A DNA stretch of 64,000 nucleotides from Granulosicoccus sp047634635 (GTDB taxonomy: Bacteria; Pseudomonadota; Gammaproteobacteria; Granulosicoccales; Granulosicoccaceae), in assembly GCA_047634635.1 (NCBI GenBank), contig JBLIIE010000003.1, positions 1-64,000 of the forward strand, in the 5' to 3' direction. The notes under the pieces were generated by a model. The model was given only the letters and a program-made list of their open reading frames with translations, made no database searches and had not been told where the DNA came from. A program made the translations under genes and the position numbers. Positions 1 through 8,529 of this stretch are shown one piece after another (positions within the stretch are counted from its first letter, which is position 1; every line of letters starts with the position of its first letter).

Positions 1-608
1 TTCTTGACAATTTTTCTCGCCACGATGGGCACAATTTCATCGTCAAAAGCGCCTCTTGCCTGAGCTTCAGCAGTACGCATCTGCGATATAAATGCGTATT
101 CATCTTGTGATTCTCGACTAATGGAATAACGACTGATCACCGTCTCTGCAGTCATCAGCATCGGCATGTAAGCGTTTTCTGACTTAGCAGTGACGTTAGC
201 GTCCTTCTCATCAGCAGCCCACTGCATGTAATTGCTCTGAACTGCTGAAATATTGTCCTGACCACCTGCAACTACTATGTTCTGGCCATCTACCATGATC
301 TGCTTGGCGGCTGTAGCGATAGCCATTAAACCTGAGGAGCACTGGCGATCAATGGTCTGTGCCGCGACACTATGTGGCAGACCAGCTGCAATACTCGACA
401 TGCGAGCGACATTCATACCCCCTGTACCACCTGTTAGCACTGAGCCGAGCACCAGATCATCAATTTCAGCCGGATCAACACCTGAACGTTGTACTGCATG
501 GAAAATTGCATGACCCGCCATAGTGGGAGACTTGATATTGTTCAATGCCCCCCTGAAGGCCATGCCGATGGGAGTACGCGCGGTAGATACGATAACTGCG
601 TCTTTCAT
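1..608 (-). CDS. Thiolase (acetyl-CoA acetyltransferase family), 3' end outside window
   Basis: The minus strand starts with ATG at 608 and stays open for 202 codons to the window edge. The product begins MKDAVIVSTARTPIG, the standard thiolase N-terminus. It carries the nucleophile motif DRQCSSG, whose Cys is acylated during catalysis (about residue 90). Thiolases cleave 3-ketoacyl-CoA with CoA, or condense two acetyl-CoA, in the cytoplasm. Only the N-terminal half is visible, so the C-terminal His and Cys cannot be checked. An importer operon lies upstream on the same strand, 111 bases away. The gene could serve the beta-oxidation genes at 43-56 kb, which have no thiolase of their own, but that is inference. 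Confidence 0.93.
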   Translation of the reverse strand, partial: MKDAVIVSTARTPIGMAFRGALNNIKSPTMAGHAIFHAVQRSGVDPAEIDDLVLGSVLTGGTGGMNVARMSSIAAGLPHSVAAQTIDRQCSSGLMAIATAAKQIMVDGQNIVVAGGQDNISAVQSNYMQWAADEKDANVTAKSENAYMPMLMTAETVISRYSISRESQDEYAFISQMRTAEAQARGAFDDEIVPIVARKIVK

Positions 609-719
609 TAGGTGACTCTGGCTAAAATACAAAGAACATTATTGTACCCACCTTCAACGCGACTATTAGATCCAATCCAGGAGCCTCCCTAGCCTAGGTG
701 GAGGCTAACGAGTCGATAT

Positions 720-1799
720 CTAGACCTTAGGCAAAAGAACAGGCCCTTTACGCATGAAGCCAAGACTGACAGCCGTATTTTTTTGATAGTTGCTCTCAAC
801 ATCAGAGACGACGAATATTTCGCCCACTGGAGTATCAACCTGATACTCCATATGACTACCCGCATAGGTGGACTTCAGCACAGTACCTGGAACCGTATTG
901 GGCTCGGAAGCATCATAGAGTTGAATACGGCTAGGTCGGACAGCCAACTTCGCAGCACCCTCATTATTTCCATTGGCAGGAAGAGAGATCGTCATCGTAT
1001 CAATGCGTACTTCCGCGATACCTTCATTGACATTTTCCACAGTGGCTTCGAATAAATTTGCCTCACCAATAAAATCAGCAACAAATTCATTCACCGGTTG
1101 ATCGTACAACTCTCTTGGTGTTCCAATTTGCGCAATCACGGCGTTGTTCATAACGATGATTCGATCGGACACTGCGAGTGCCTCTTCCTGATCGTGAGTG
1201 ACATAGACAACAGTTAGACCCAACTTTGTCTGTATTTCTCGAATGTCTTCCCGTACCTGCCGCCTAAGCTTTGCGTCAAGATTGGACAATGGTTCATCAA
1301 AAAGTAGAACCTGTGGCTCTAGCACCAATGCACGAGCAACGGCGACGCGTTGTTGCTGTCCACCCGACAACTCACTGGGTAAACGCGATCCATAACCGGA
1401 CAAACCCACCAATTCTAGACCGGCTTGCGCCCTGTCGCGAACTTCTGATTTCTTGCGCTTGGAAATTTTCAACCCGTAAGACACATTCTCCATGACTGAC
1501 ATATGAGGAAAAAGCGCGTAGGACTGAAAAACCATGGAGACATCACGGTCGGTTGCAGGTAATTGTGTGACGTCAGTGTCACCAATCATGATTCGCCCTT
1601 GTGTTGCCATTTCCAACCCAGCAATCATACGAAGAGTTGTCGTCTTGCCACAGCCAGAAGGCCCCAACAAGGTTACCAATTCGCCAGCTTCCACATGCAG
1701 CGACACGTTGTCTACAGCCGTAACGTCGGTCCCGTAGACCTTACTCACTTGCTGAAATTCTACCGATGCCGCTTTGCTGGCTATGGTTGTTTCGTTCAT
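720..1799 (-). CDS. ABC transporter ATP-binding protein, AfuC/FbpC/PotA type
   Basis: This 359-residue ATPase has Walker A GPSGCGKT (46-53), a Q-loop at Q92, signature LSGGQ (144-148), Walker B VLLFDEP (164-170) and the switch His in THD (about 202). A C-terminal TOBE-like region follows from about 240 to 359. It would power the permease encoded just upstream; the two genes are 19 bases apart on the same strand. The family serves importers for ferric iron, polyamines and phosphorylated sugars. The ATPase alone does not tell which. Length and motifs are normal for an intact subunit. Confidence 0.93.
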   Translation of the reverse strand: MNETTIASKAASVEFQQVSKVYGTDVTAVDNVSLHVEAGELVTLLGPSGCGKTTTLRMIAGLEMATQGRIMIGDTDVTQLPATDRDVSMVFQSYALFPHMSVMENVSYGLKISKRKKSEVRDRAQAGLELVGLSGYGSRLPSELSGGQQQRVAVARALVLEPQVLLFDEPLSNLDAKLRRQVREDIREIQTKLGLTVVYVTHDQEEALAVSDRIIVMNNAVIAQIGTPRELYDQPVNEFVADFIGEANLFEATVENVNEGIAEVRIDTMTISLPANGNNEGAAKLAVRPSRIQLYDASEPNTVPGTVLKSTYAGSHMEYQVDTPVGEIFVVSDVESNYQKNTAVSLGFMRKGPVLLPKV

Positions 1800-1818
1800 G
1801 ACGTTTCCACAACTACGA

Positions 1819-4020
1819 TTAGGTTTCAGACGGTGCTAGCCGACGCTTGGTTTTGTTACGACCAACAATCAATTGCATTACACCAACAACTGTCAACATG
1901 ACCACTATCAGCACTGATGAGTACGCTATCGCAATGCCGTAATCATTATTTTCAACCCGGCCGATAATGTAACTGGTCGCCATGTTGTACTCAGCACTAA
2001 CGAGGAATATTACGGCGCTGATGGCAGTCATTGCACGAACAAAACTGAACACCAAAGCGGCAAGAATAGCAGGCCGCATAAGAGGCAATATTATTCGAGT
2101 GAAGGTCCGCCAGGTATTTGCACCAAGTGTCAACGATGCCTCATCCAGGCTCTTGTCGATCTGTGACATGGAAGCAATGCCAGCGCGAACGCCCACAGGC
2201 ATGTTGCGGAAAATAAAGCTAATAACAAGAATTGCCCCAGTACCTGTTAATTCAATGGGCGGCACGTTGAACGCAAGAATGTAGCTAACACCGATGACCG
2301 TCCCAGGGATGGCGAAACTCAACATCGTGCCAAATTCAAAGGCAGACTTGCCGGTGAAGTTCTGCCTAACCAACAACCAGGCCGTCAGCAATCCGAGAAT
2401 AGCGGTAAGCGGTGCTGCGGTTGCAGCAATTTTCAGCGTAGTCCAGAACGAATCCCATGCAGCACCCTTGAAATGGATACCAAAATCGTTAAAGCCTATT
2501 CCAAATGCGGTAATGTAGTGTTTAAACGTCAAAGAGTGATTCAGGCCCCAAGTCTCAACAAAACCGCCGTATAAAATCATTCCATAAACAGTTACCGTGA
2601 AAACACTCCAAACGGCTGTAATGAAATAACAAGGTAGCTTGACTCTGGTGGGCAGAAGAACATGCATTCCACCATCGCCTTTGCCGGTTTGCGTCGTATA
2701 CGATTTTTTGCCTAGCCATCTTCGCTGTGCGTAGAACGCTGACAAAGTAAATATGAGCAATACAATGGCAAGCACTGCAGCCTTACCTTGATCGTTTTGA
2801 GCACCCACGATGGCAAAAAATATTTCAGTAGACAACACATCGTAGTTACCACCTAGTACCAACGGATTTCCGAAATCTGCCATGCTTTCAATAAAGCCAA
2901 GAAGAAACGCATTGGCCAATCCAGGGCGCATGAGAGGTAAGGACACCGTTATAAACGTTTGCCATTTACTGGCGCGAAGTGTTTGTGCCGCCTCCTCCAT
3001 AGAGGGGCTGACACCCTCCACCACGCCGATAAGCACTAAAAATGCTATGGGTGTGAACGAGAGCATCTGAGCGATGTAAATACCCGGCAATCCATAGACC
3101 CATCGGGTAGGTTGGACACCAATCATTTCAGAAACAAGTTGGGTAACCGTGCCGGATAGCCCAAACAATAAAATGATAGCAAGACCAATTACAAACGGTG
3201 GAGTAATGATGGGCAACACTGTCAGGGCTCTTAGCACCTTGCTGTACTTGAAGCCAGAGCGGGTTGCTACCAGAGCAAATGCCAATCCTAAAACTGTTGT
3301 TGAGAAACCAACCAATACTGCGAGGAATAGTGAGTTCCAGGCCACCCCACAGCGAGTTCCACCTAATACGCAGCCAAGGCCCCAAATTTTATTTTCAAAA
3401 AATTTGGAGGTGAAAATCCCTAAGGAATACACACCATCGTTGTCTCGCAATGCACTAGAGAGCATCTGGACAATGGGGAAAAATATGAAGACGGTGACCA
3501 TGGCAATAATCAGCCCAATGGCACCAACAACGAATACATCGCCGTTTACCGCTCCGCGGCCGGCAATACCCGTTGTGAGAAAAAACAGAAAGGCGGCAGT
3601 AACGAACAAAGCGCCTGCACCCATTCCAAATTGACGATCTTCGAGGGTGCCAAATAAATAACTCAACCCTTCATAGTTCCAGCCACGAAGACCAATGCTA
3701 TAACCCTGAATCGCTACCCACAATAGGCCGAGAAAACCAGCAAGCAACAACACATTTGCCCTGTAGCGGGCGCTCGCGACAGGTTTAGTTTCTGTATCAC
3801 GCAAGACAACCAGAGGCAACAGTAAGAACAGTACTAAAGGGGAGAGCCAAAGCTTCTCCCCCTGAAATATCAAAAACAATGCAGGAGCGTAATCTGGATC
3901 GAAAGGATATCCGTCAAATAACCACTCGAAACCAAAAAATCCGTCTTCCTGAACATACCAAGGCAGTATGCAAAAGCCGACAATGCCAAGAGCTAACCAC
4001 AGGAAATTACTCTTGTTCAC
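1819..4020 (-). CDS. ABC transporter permease, fused two-domain AfuB/FbpB type
   Basis: This 733-residue inner-membrane protein holds two BPD_transp_1 permease domains in one chain. Each has an EAA loop that contacts the ATPase: EEAAQTLRASKWQTF in the first half and DEASLTLGANTWRTF in the second. About 200 residues of extra membrane segments precede the first permease domain, making it longer than the usual FbpB of about 500-560 residues and closer to AfuB-type permeases. It sits between its solute-binding protein gene (48 bases upstream) and its ATPase gene. The substrate is not determined; ferric iron or a phosphorylated sugar are the family precedents. Confidence 0.9.
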   Translation of the reverse strand: MNKSNFLWLALGIVGFCILPWYVQEDGFFGFEWLFDGYPFDPDYAPALFLIFQGEKLWLSPLVLFLLLPLVVLRDTETKPVASARYRANVLLLAGFLGLLWVAIQGYSIGLRGWNYEGLSYLFGTLEDRQFGMGAGALFVTAAFLFFLTTGIAGRGAVNGDVFVVGAIGLIIAMVTVFIFFPIVQMLSSALRDNDGVYSLGIFTSKFFENKIWGLGCVLGGTRCGVAWNSLFLAVLVGFSTTVLGLAFALVATRSGFKYSKVLRALTVLPIITPPFVIGLAIILLFGLSGTVTQLVSEMIGVQPTRWVYGLPGIYIAQMLSFTPIAFLVLIGVVEGVSPSMEEAAQTLRASKWQTFITVSLPLMRPGLANAFLLGFIESMADFGNPLVLGGNYDVLSTEIFFAIVGAQNDQGKAAVLAIVLLIFTLSAFYAQRRWLGKKSYTTQTGKGDGGMHVLLPTRVKLPCYFITAVWSVFTVTVYGMILYGGFVETWGLNHSLTFKHYITAFGIGFNDFGIHFKGAAWDSFWTTLKIAATAAPLTAILGLLTAWLLVRQNFTGKSAFEFGTMLSFAIPGTVIGVSYILAFNVPPIELTGTGAILVISFIFRNMPVGVRAGIASMSQIDKSLDEASLTLGANTWRTFTRIILPLMRPAILAALVFSFVRAMTAISAVIFLVSAEYNMATSYIIGRVENNDYGIAIAYSSVLIVVMLTVVGVMQLIVGRNKTKRRLAPSET

Positions 4021-4067
4021 ATCACACCCTATCTATGATCTAAGCTTGCTAACTGTCGAGAGTCAAC

Positions 4068-5096
4068 TTATTGAGGTAGTACAGAGACCTCGTCATCCCA
4101 TTTTTTCAACAGACGCTTACGTTCGGCCGACGACCCATACTTTTTGAAATCATAGTCAATCAGTTTGATTGAGGACAGATCTGGTGCCAACGGAGAACTT
4201 GTTGCGCTTTTGTTAGACATTACCTGGAACGCTTTGACTTCTAAGGCACGGGTTTGTACTTCTGCTGTAAGAGCCCAATCGTAGAATTTCTTGGCGTTGT
4301 CAAGGTTGCGAGCACCTTTAATCAGCGTCATTCCACCGATTTCGTAGCCAGTGCCTTCGCAAGGAGCAACGACCTTAATTGGGAAACCGGAAACAGCCTG
4401 CTTAACTGCATCGTGCATGAAAACTATGCCAATCGTGTTCTCACCACGAGCAGCAGCCTTGATAGGTGCAGAACCTGATTTCGTATACTGATTGACGTTC
4501 TTGTGCAGGCCTTTCATGAATTCGAAACCTTCGTCTTCACCAAATAGCTGAATAATAGTTGCAAGCGTTGTATAAGCCGTACCGGATGAATTAGGATTGG
4601 CCATTTGCACATGCCCTTTGTACTCAGGCTTAAGCAAATCTGCCCAGCAAGCAGGCACAGGTAAATTATTCGCCTTCAATACTTCTTCGTTGTAGCCATA
4701 ACCCAAGGCACCAGAATAAATTCCAATGGTTTGATTACCGGCAGATTCAGATTGTTTGATGGCCCAGTCATTCTGCTCACCGCGCATTGGAGACACATAA
4801 GCTTCGCTCAGTCCTTCTTCAGCAGCTTGTAGGTGCGGATCACCGGTACCACCCCACCAGATATCACCTTTGGGGTTACTTGATTCAGCTTTGATTTGGG
4901 CATAAGTCTCACCAGAGCTCTTGCGAGTAAGGTTGACCTTTATGCCGGTGGCTTCTTCAAAGCCAGTGGCCATCAATTGGCACCAGTCTTCCTGAGCACT
5001 GCAATAATAAGTCAGCTTTTCAGCTGCGTGTAACGGGGTAACAACACTACCGGCCAGTAGGACTGGGGCTAACAACAGTAGACGGGACCTTCTCAT
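4068..5096 (-). CDS. Periplasmic solute-binding protein, AfuA/FbpA type
   Basis: The first gene of the importer operon encodes 342 residues. A Sec signal peptide ends around the HAAE site near residue 24. The mature protein opens with a KLTYYCSAQEDWC segment, with two Cys that could pair, and then a GDIWWGGTGDPH segment typical of family 1 extracellular binding proteins often labelled iron(III)-binding. I did not find the paired Tyr iron-ligand motif of classical FbpA in an obvious form, so sugar phosphate or another anion is as likely as ferric iron. The divergent lipoprotein gene starts 244 bases away, and this spacer probably holds both promoters. Confidence 0.88.
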   Translation of the reverse strand: MRRSRLLLLAPVLLAGSVVTPLHAAEKLTYYCSAQEDWCQLMATGFEEATGIKVNLTRKSSGETYAQIKAESSNPKGDIWWGGTGDPHLQAAEEGLSEAYVSPMRGEQNDWAIKQSESAGNQTIGIYSGALGYGYNEEVLKANNLPVPACWADLLKPEYKGHVQMANPNSSGTAYTTLATIIQLFGEDEGFEFMKGLHKNVNQYTKSGSAPIKAAARGENTIGIVFMHDAVKQAVSGFPIKVVAPCEGTGYEIGGMTLIKGARNLDNAKKFYDWALTAEVQTRALEVKAFQVMSNKSATSSPLAPDLSSIKLIDYDFKKYGSSAERKRLLKKWDDEVSVLPQ

Positions 5097-5339
5097 GTTT
5101 CACACTCCAAATTCGATGGTTGGTTGAATATTCTTATTTTTATGTCGCTGAGATTGCACGCATTTCTCGAACAAATCAAGGCTAGCAAGAAATTTCATCA
5201 GCAGTCATTTAATCGACTCACCTTAAATGTATACCTTTGTACTGCGACAAATAACGTCTTAGAGGCTAATCAGCAAGAGAATTGGCCCTGAATCGGCAAG
5301 GTATTAGGCGTTGTCTTAACACGGCCAGAAGTAACAGTC

Positions 5340-5915
5340 ATGCAAATCACATTTTATAAACTCACACTATTCACACTTCTCTTATTTGCGGTCGCAGCGT
5401 GCGGCTCAGGGCAGTCAGCTAACACCACCTCTACTTTATTGGAGGACGAGGTAGTCGAGGTTGTAACAAAATATGACGGCGCATATCAGACATTCTGCGG
5501 TACTTCCGTATTTGCACCTATATCCAACACTGCCGTCACCGTTACCACTATTGACGGAGCCAAAGGACTAATCAATATTTACAACTATCTGGACAAAGGG
5601 TGCACCTTACCTGCGTATCCCAGCCAAACAATCATGGGTGTGTCAATTGCATACCCCGGTAAGACTATTGAGACAGATCGTGGAATTGCCGACTTCGTTG
5701 ATATCACTGTCGAGTCTGTTATTCTGGATGGCCAATCGCCATCACTAATTCAACAACAGCAATTAGCAAGTTCAAGTATTCTGGGGACTCGCTACGATAT
5801 CATTCTACTTCAGGATAGCGCCTTGTATACCGGAGAAAGCACAGAGGTTTTGACTGGCACCACAGCGGCAACTAGAGCAACGACTCTAAGCTCACATCCT
5901 TCGATAGAACAATAG
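5340..5915 (+). CDS. Hypothetical lipoprotein
   Basis: A 191-residue protein starts with a lipoprotein signal: a hydrophobic stretch TLLLFAVAAC with the lipidated Cys at residue 21. The rest is rich in Thr, Val and Ser, has one further Cys pair (C at TFCG and GCTL), and ends in a low-complexity Thr-rich tail. It should be anchored in a membrane facing the periplasm. I recognise no family. It converges on the broken histidine kinase gene, whose 3' end is 10 bases away, and is read away from the binding-protein gene on its left. Confidence 0.7.
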   Translation: MQITFYKLTLFTLLLFAVAACGSGQSANTTSTLLEDEVVEVVTKYDGAYQTFCGTSVFAPISNTAVTVTTIDGAKGLINIYNYLDKGCTLPAYPSQTIMGVSIAYPGKTIETDRGIADFVDITVESVILDGQSPSLIQQQQLASSSILGTRYDIILLQDSALYTGESTEVLTGTTAATRATTLSSHPSIEQ

Positions 5916-5925
5916 AGTTGTATTA

Positions 5926-7181
5926 TCAGGCTGAAGGGAAATTCATGTAAACCTTGGCACCGCCAAGCGAGTCCCCATCTGACATTATTAGAGTGATATT
6001 GTGCCAAAGCGCTATACGAAGGACAATTGCCAAATCAAATCCGTGACCACGTGTTGCATTATCATCAGGTAAATTCAAACCTTTCTCGAAAGGCTTTATC
6101 AAGCGATCAGGATCTGCACCTTTAAACCCGGGTCCATCATCTTCAATACACACTCTGGTAGATGCGTGATCTGAATCAACAGTAATTTGTATCTCATTTC
6201 GTGCAAACTTAACTGCATTGTTCAGCACATTGTTGAACATCATCTTTAAATATCTTGACTCAGCTATCAGCTGTATCTGTACGGATGAGACATTGAGAAC
6301 AACCCGGTGATGCGTACCTGTTTGACAATCCTGAACACATTCTTCAAGCAACGCTATTAACGAAACATTTTCAAGAGGCATCTGATTAAGTCGCTGGTCC
6401 AGCTGGGCAAACTCAAGCAGCACTTCAACAAGCTCCTCCATCAGCGTTAAATCATGACTAATGCGAAGGATGTAGTCTTCCTGAACAGGCCCACTTACTT
6501 GCTCTGAAAGCGCCCTTAATCTGGCCAAAGGTGTCCTTAGATCGTGTGACACTGCACTACTAAGAAACTTGCTGTCACCCACAAGATCCTGAATTCGCTG
6601 AGCCATTCGATTGAACTCGGATTCTATATCGTGGAGCTGGCTGTATCTATGCGTAGAAATTCGCTGATGAAGCTCTCTTTCACCAAACTGTTTTGCAGCT
6701 GTTGCGAGTCTATGCAGTCGCTGTACCAATGGATAAAGCCACAATAGAAGCAGAAATACTATCGCTGTATAAAATAGTAACGTCAGGATTAGCCCGAGTC
6801 TTGTATCTGCAGCACGAGGTAGGTCAACAGTCAGAACACGCTGCGTTTTCGGCAATATAAAATAGAATGATATTCCTTTTTCCGATTCGAGAATCCAGGG
6901 CTCCGATGAATTTAATATTGGCTGCAAGGGTTCTGAAATCGCAATATCGTTGCGATCAATCAGCGCTAAATAGAAACCGTGGTCTCAGCAATGTCTGCGA
7001 ATGAGGTTATTCCTTGTCCCGAACGATCAATCTGGTTTGTCAGTTGATTTCCAAGAACTCGTGCAACAGCAAACGTGTTGTCTGGCGCTTTCAGCCTTGA
7101 AAACAAACCATCGATTATCCATCCGGCACCTATGATGGAGATAATAACAACAACTAATAGAGATATTCCCAATCTACGCAT
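5926..7181 (-). pseudogene. Sensor histidine kinase (RstB-like), frameshifted
   Basis: The reading frame from ATG 7181 encodes a first membrane segment (LLVVVIISIIGAGWII) and a short periplasmic start, then stops at a TAG (6966-6968). The rest of the kinase continues in another frame. Near 6977-6985 the first frame reads IAETTV while the second, open from there, reads GFYLALIDRND and goes on to the end at 5926. A single lost base near 6980 explains both. The downstream part has a second membrane segment, HAMP-like linker, H-box SHDLRTPLARLR, N-box NNVLNNAVKFA and G1 EDDGPGF; the G2 box GHGFDLAIV is a weak match to GxGLGLAIV. Restored length would be about 418 residues. It lies 9 bases after the response regulator gene and would be its partner. 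A sequencing error is the alternative. Confidence 0.8.
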
Positions 7182-7190
7182 TGAGCAACA

Positions 7191-7895
7191 CTACCAAGCA
7201 TCAGCTGTGAGCATATACCCTACCCCACGCAACGTTTTTATACGTCGGCGTACATGCGCATCATCCTTGAACTTGCGACGCAATCGCGAAATACAGATAT
7301 CCACTGAACGATCAAAACCATCGTATTCAATGCCACGAATACGTTCAATTAATGACTCTCGTGACATCGTTTTCCCACCATTAGTGGCCAACACCTGCAG
7401 GACATCATACTCATGTGTCGAAAGTGCAACGACCGTATTAAACAGCATGACTGTCCGCAAACGGGTGTCTATGCACAACCCACCAATACGGATAATGGGC
7501 ACAACGGTTGTTTTTTGGCTGCGTCGCAACAGCGCCCGTAAACGTGCTAATAAAATGCTCGGCTTTACCGGTTTCGCCAGATAATCATCTGCACCTGTAT
7601 CCAACCCCTCAACTTCATCACTATACGTATCGCGTGCGGTCAGCATGATTATCAGATTATCAAAAAACAGCCGAGCTTGACGACACACTTCCAACCCATC
7701 CATAACGGGTAGATTCAAATCCAGAATTACGGCGTCTGGCGAATCATTTTTAATTAATTCAAGAGCTGCATCCCCTCGAGTCGCAACCGTTACCAGAAAA
7801 TCATGTGTCTCCAAATAATCAGCTATCCAACGAGCCAGGGATTCGTCATCCTCGACAACCATGATGTGTTGGGCGATTTCGGGTAAATCAAACAT
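7191..7895 (-). CDS. OmpR-family response regulator (RstA-like)
   Basis: This intact 234-residue regulator has an N-terminal receiver domain with the acidic pair D16/D17, phospho-acceptor D59 (in VILDLNLP), T86 and K108. A C-terminal winged-helix DNA-binding domain of OmpR type follows, ending in RRRIKTLRGVGYML. It is the only undamaged gene of the MipA - DUF3019 - regulator - kinase set: the gene upstream has a nonsense codon and the kinase downstream is frameshifted. It would normally be phosphorylated by that kinase. It may now be silent, act unphosphorylated, or answer to another kinase or acetyl phosphate. Confidence 0.93.
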   Translation of the reverse strand: MFDLPEIAQHIMVVEDDESLARWIADYLETHDFLVTVATRGDAALELIKNDSPDAVILDLNLPVMDGLEVCRQARLFFDNLIIMLTARDTYSDEVEGLDTGADDYLAKPVKPSILLARLRALLRRSQKTTVVPIIRIGGLCIDTRLRTVMLFNTVVALSTHEYDVLQVLATNGGKTMSRESLIERIRGIEYDGFDRSVDICISRLRRKFKDDAHVRRRIKTLRGVGYMLTADAW

Positions 7896-7898
7896 AGT

Positions 7899-8291
7899 TT
7901 AAAACAACCTCCAGCCACTGGAACTTCGCTTGCCCGTTCGGTACACCCAGGCGGTATTAGCAGTGATAGTTGCGACAATAAACCCAGTGGCACTCAGGCG
8001 TAATGAAAACGACTCTGAGGTTTCTGATGCGTACTAATGAACGAATTCATCACTTTCACCGTTAGCAAAAAAAAGCAGTCTGCCATGAGTATCGCTGAAG
8101 AGGCAGTAGTCAAGTGCATCGTCAGTCTCCCAGAAAAATCGAATATCCTGGAAACATAGCTGTCCTTTATTCAGTGCAACACACGAAGCAGGCTTCACCT
8201 TAAGTCGCATAGTGTTTTCAAACCCATTCGCTATTGTTGGACGCGTCGTCAACAGGCACACTCCTGTCAGGAGCAGCCAGATTGATTTTTT
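7899..8291 (-). pseudogene. DUF3019 family protein, amber-interrupted
   Basis: The open frame from 8291 encodes a hydrophobic leader (KKSIWLLLTGVCLL), then MRLKVKPASCVALNKGQLC and FFWETDDALDYCL, which look like the DUF3019 family. It stops at an in-frame TAG (8034-8036) after SDEFVH. Translation of the same frame beyond the TAG gives YASETSESFSLRLSAT and NTAWVYRTGKR, ending WRLF with TAA at 7899-7901, which is the expected family C-terminus. The reading frame is unbroken on both sides, so one point change such as CAG to TAG would explain it. No ATG is present at the leader: a TAG (8292-8294) directly precedes it, and GTG at 8261 is the first common start. Such genes usually sit with MipA and RstAB-like genes, as here. 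Confidence 0.78.
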
Positions 8292-8522
8292 CTACAGATG
8301 TTCACGACGAATTAGACCCTGGAAAACATAGTGAATTCCCGAAGAAAGAATTACATCACTGCTGTTCACCACTAAAGGGCTATTTGTTACTGAGTTCGGA
8401 TACTCGCGATATCGCAATCGTGTGGTGTAAACCCAGTTTTCTCTAACGGGTAAGCTAGCGCCAAACTCTACCTCAGGAATCCATGCCTGATTGGCTGAAT
8501 ACTGAGGGAAACGTTTTCGTGT
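8292..8522 (-). pseudogene. MipA/OmpV outer-membrane protein, C-terminal remnant
   Basis: The minus strand between 8522 and the TAG at 8292-8294 is open and encodes about 76 residues. They include AWIPEVEFGASLPVREN, WVYTTRLRYREYPN, TNSPLVVNSSD and ILSSGIHYVF. This pattern, with amphipathic strands and a closing aromatic, matches the last strands of MipA/OmpV beta-barrels. There is no start codon and no signal peptide: an in-frame TAG at 8523-8525 and then the 3' end of the next gene at 8530 replace the rest of the gene, so roughly two thirds is missing. It lies in the position where MipA precedes DUF3019 in related loci. Identification is by eye; a profile search would confirm it. Confidence 0.7.
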
Positions 8523-8529
8523 CTATCGA

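Noticed and set aside
3149..3634. 161-codon plus-strand frame inside the AfuB-like permease gene
   Set aside because: Shadow of a strongly supported membrane protein on the other strand; no family resemblance.
6960..7000. Programmed -1 frameshift in the histidine kinase
   Set aside because: No slippery heptamer, no downstream hairpin and neighbouring genes are also broken, so mutation or sequencing error is simpler.
8034..8036. TAG in DUF3019 read as pyrrolysine
   Set aside because: Nothing in the window suggests pyrrolysine use, and the gene lies in a decaying operon.
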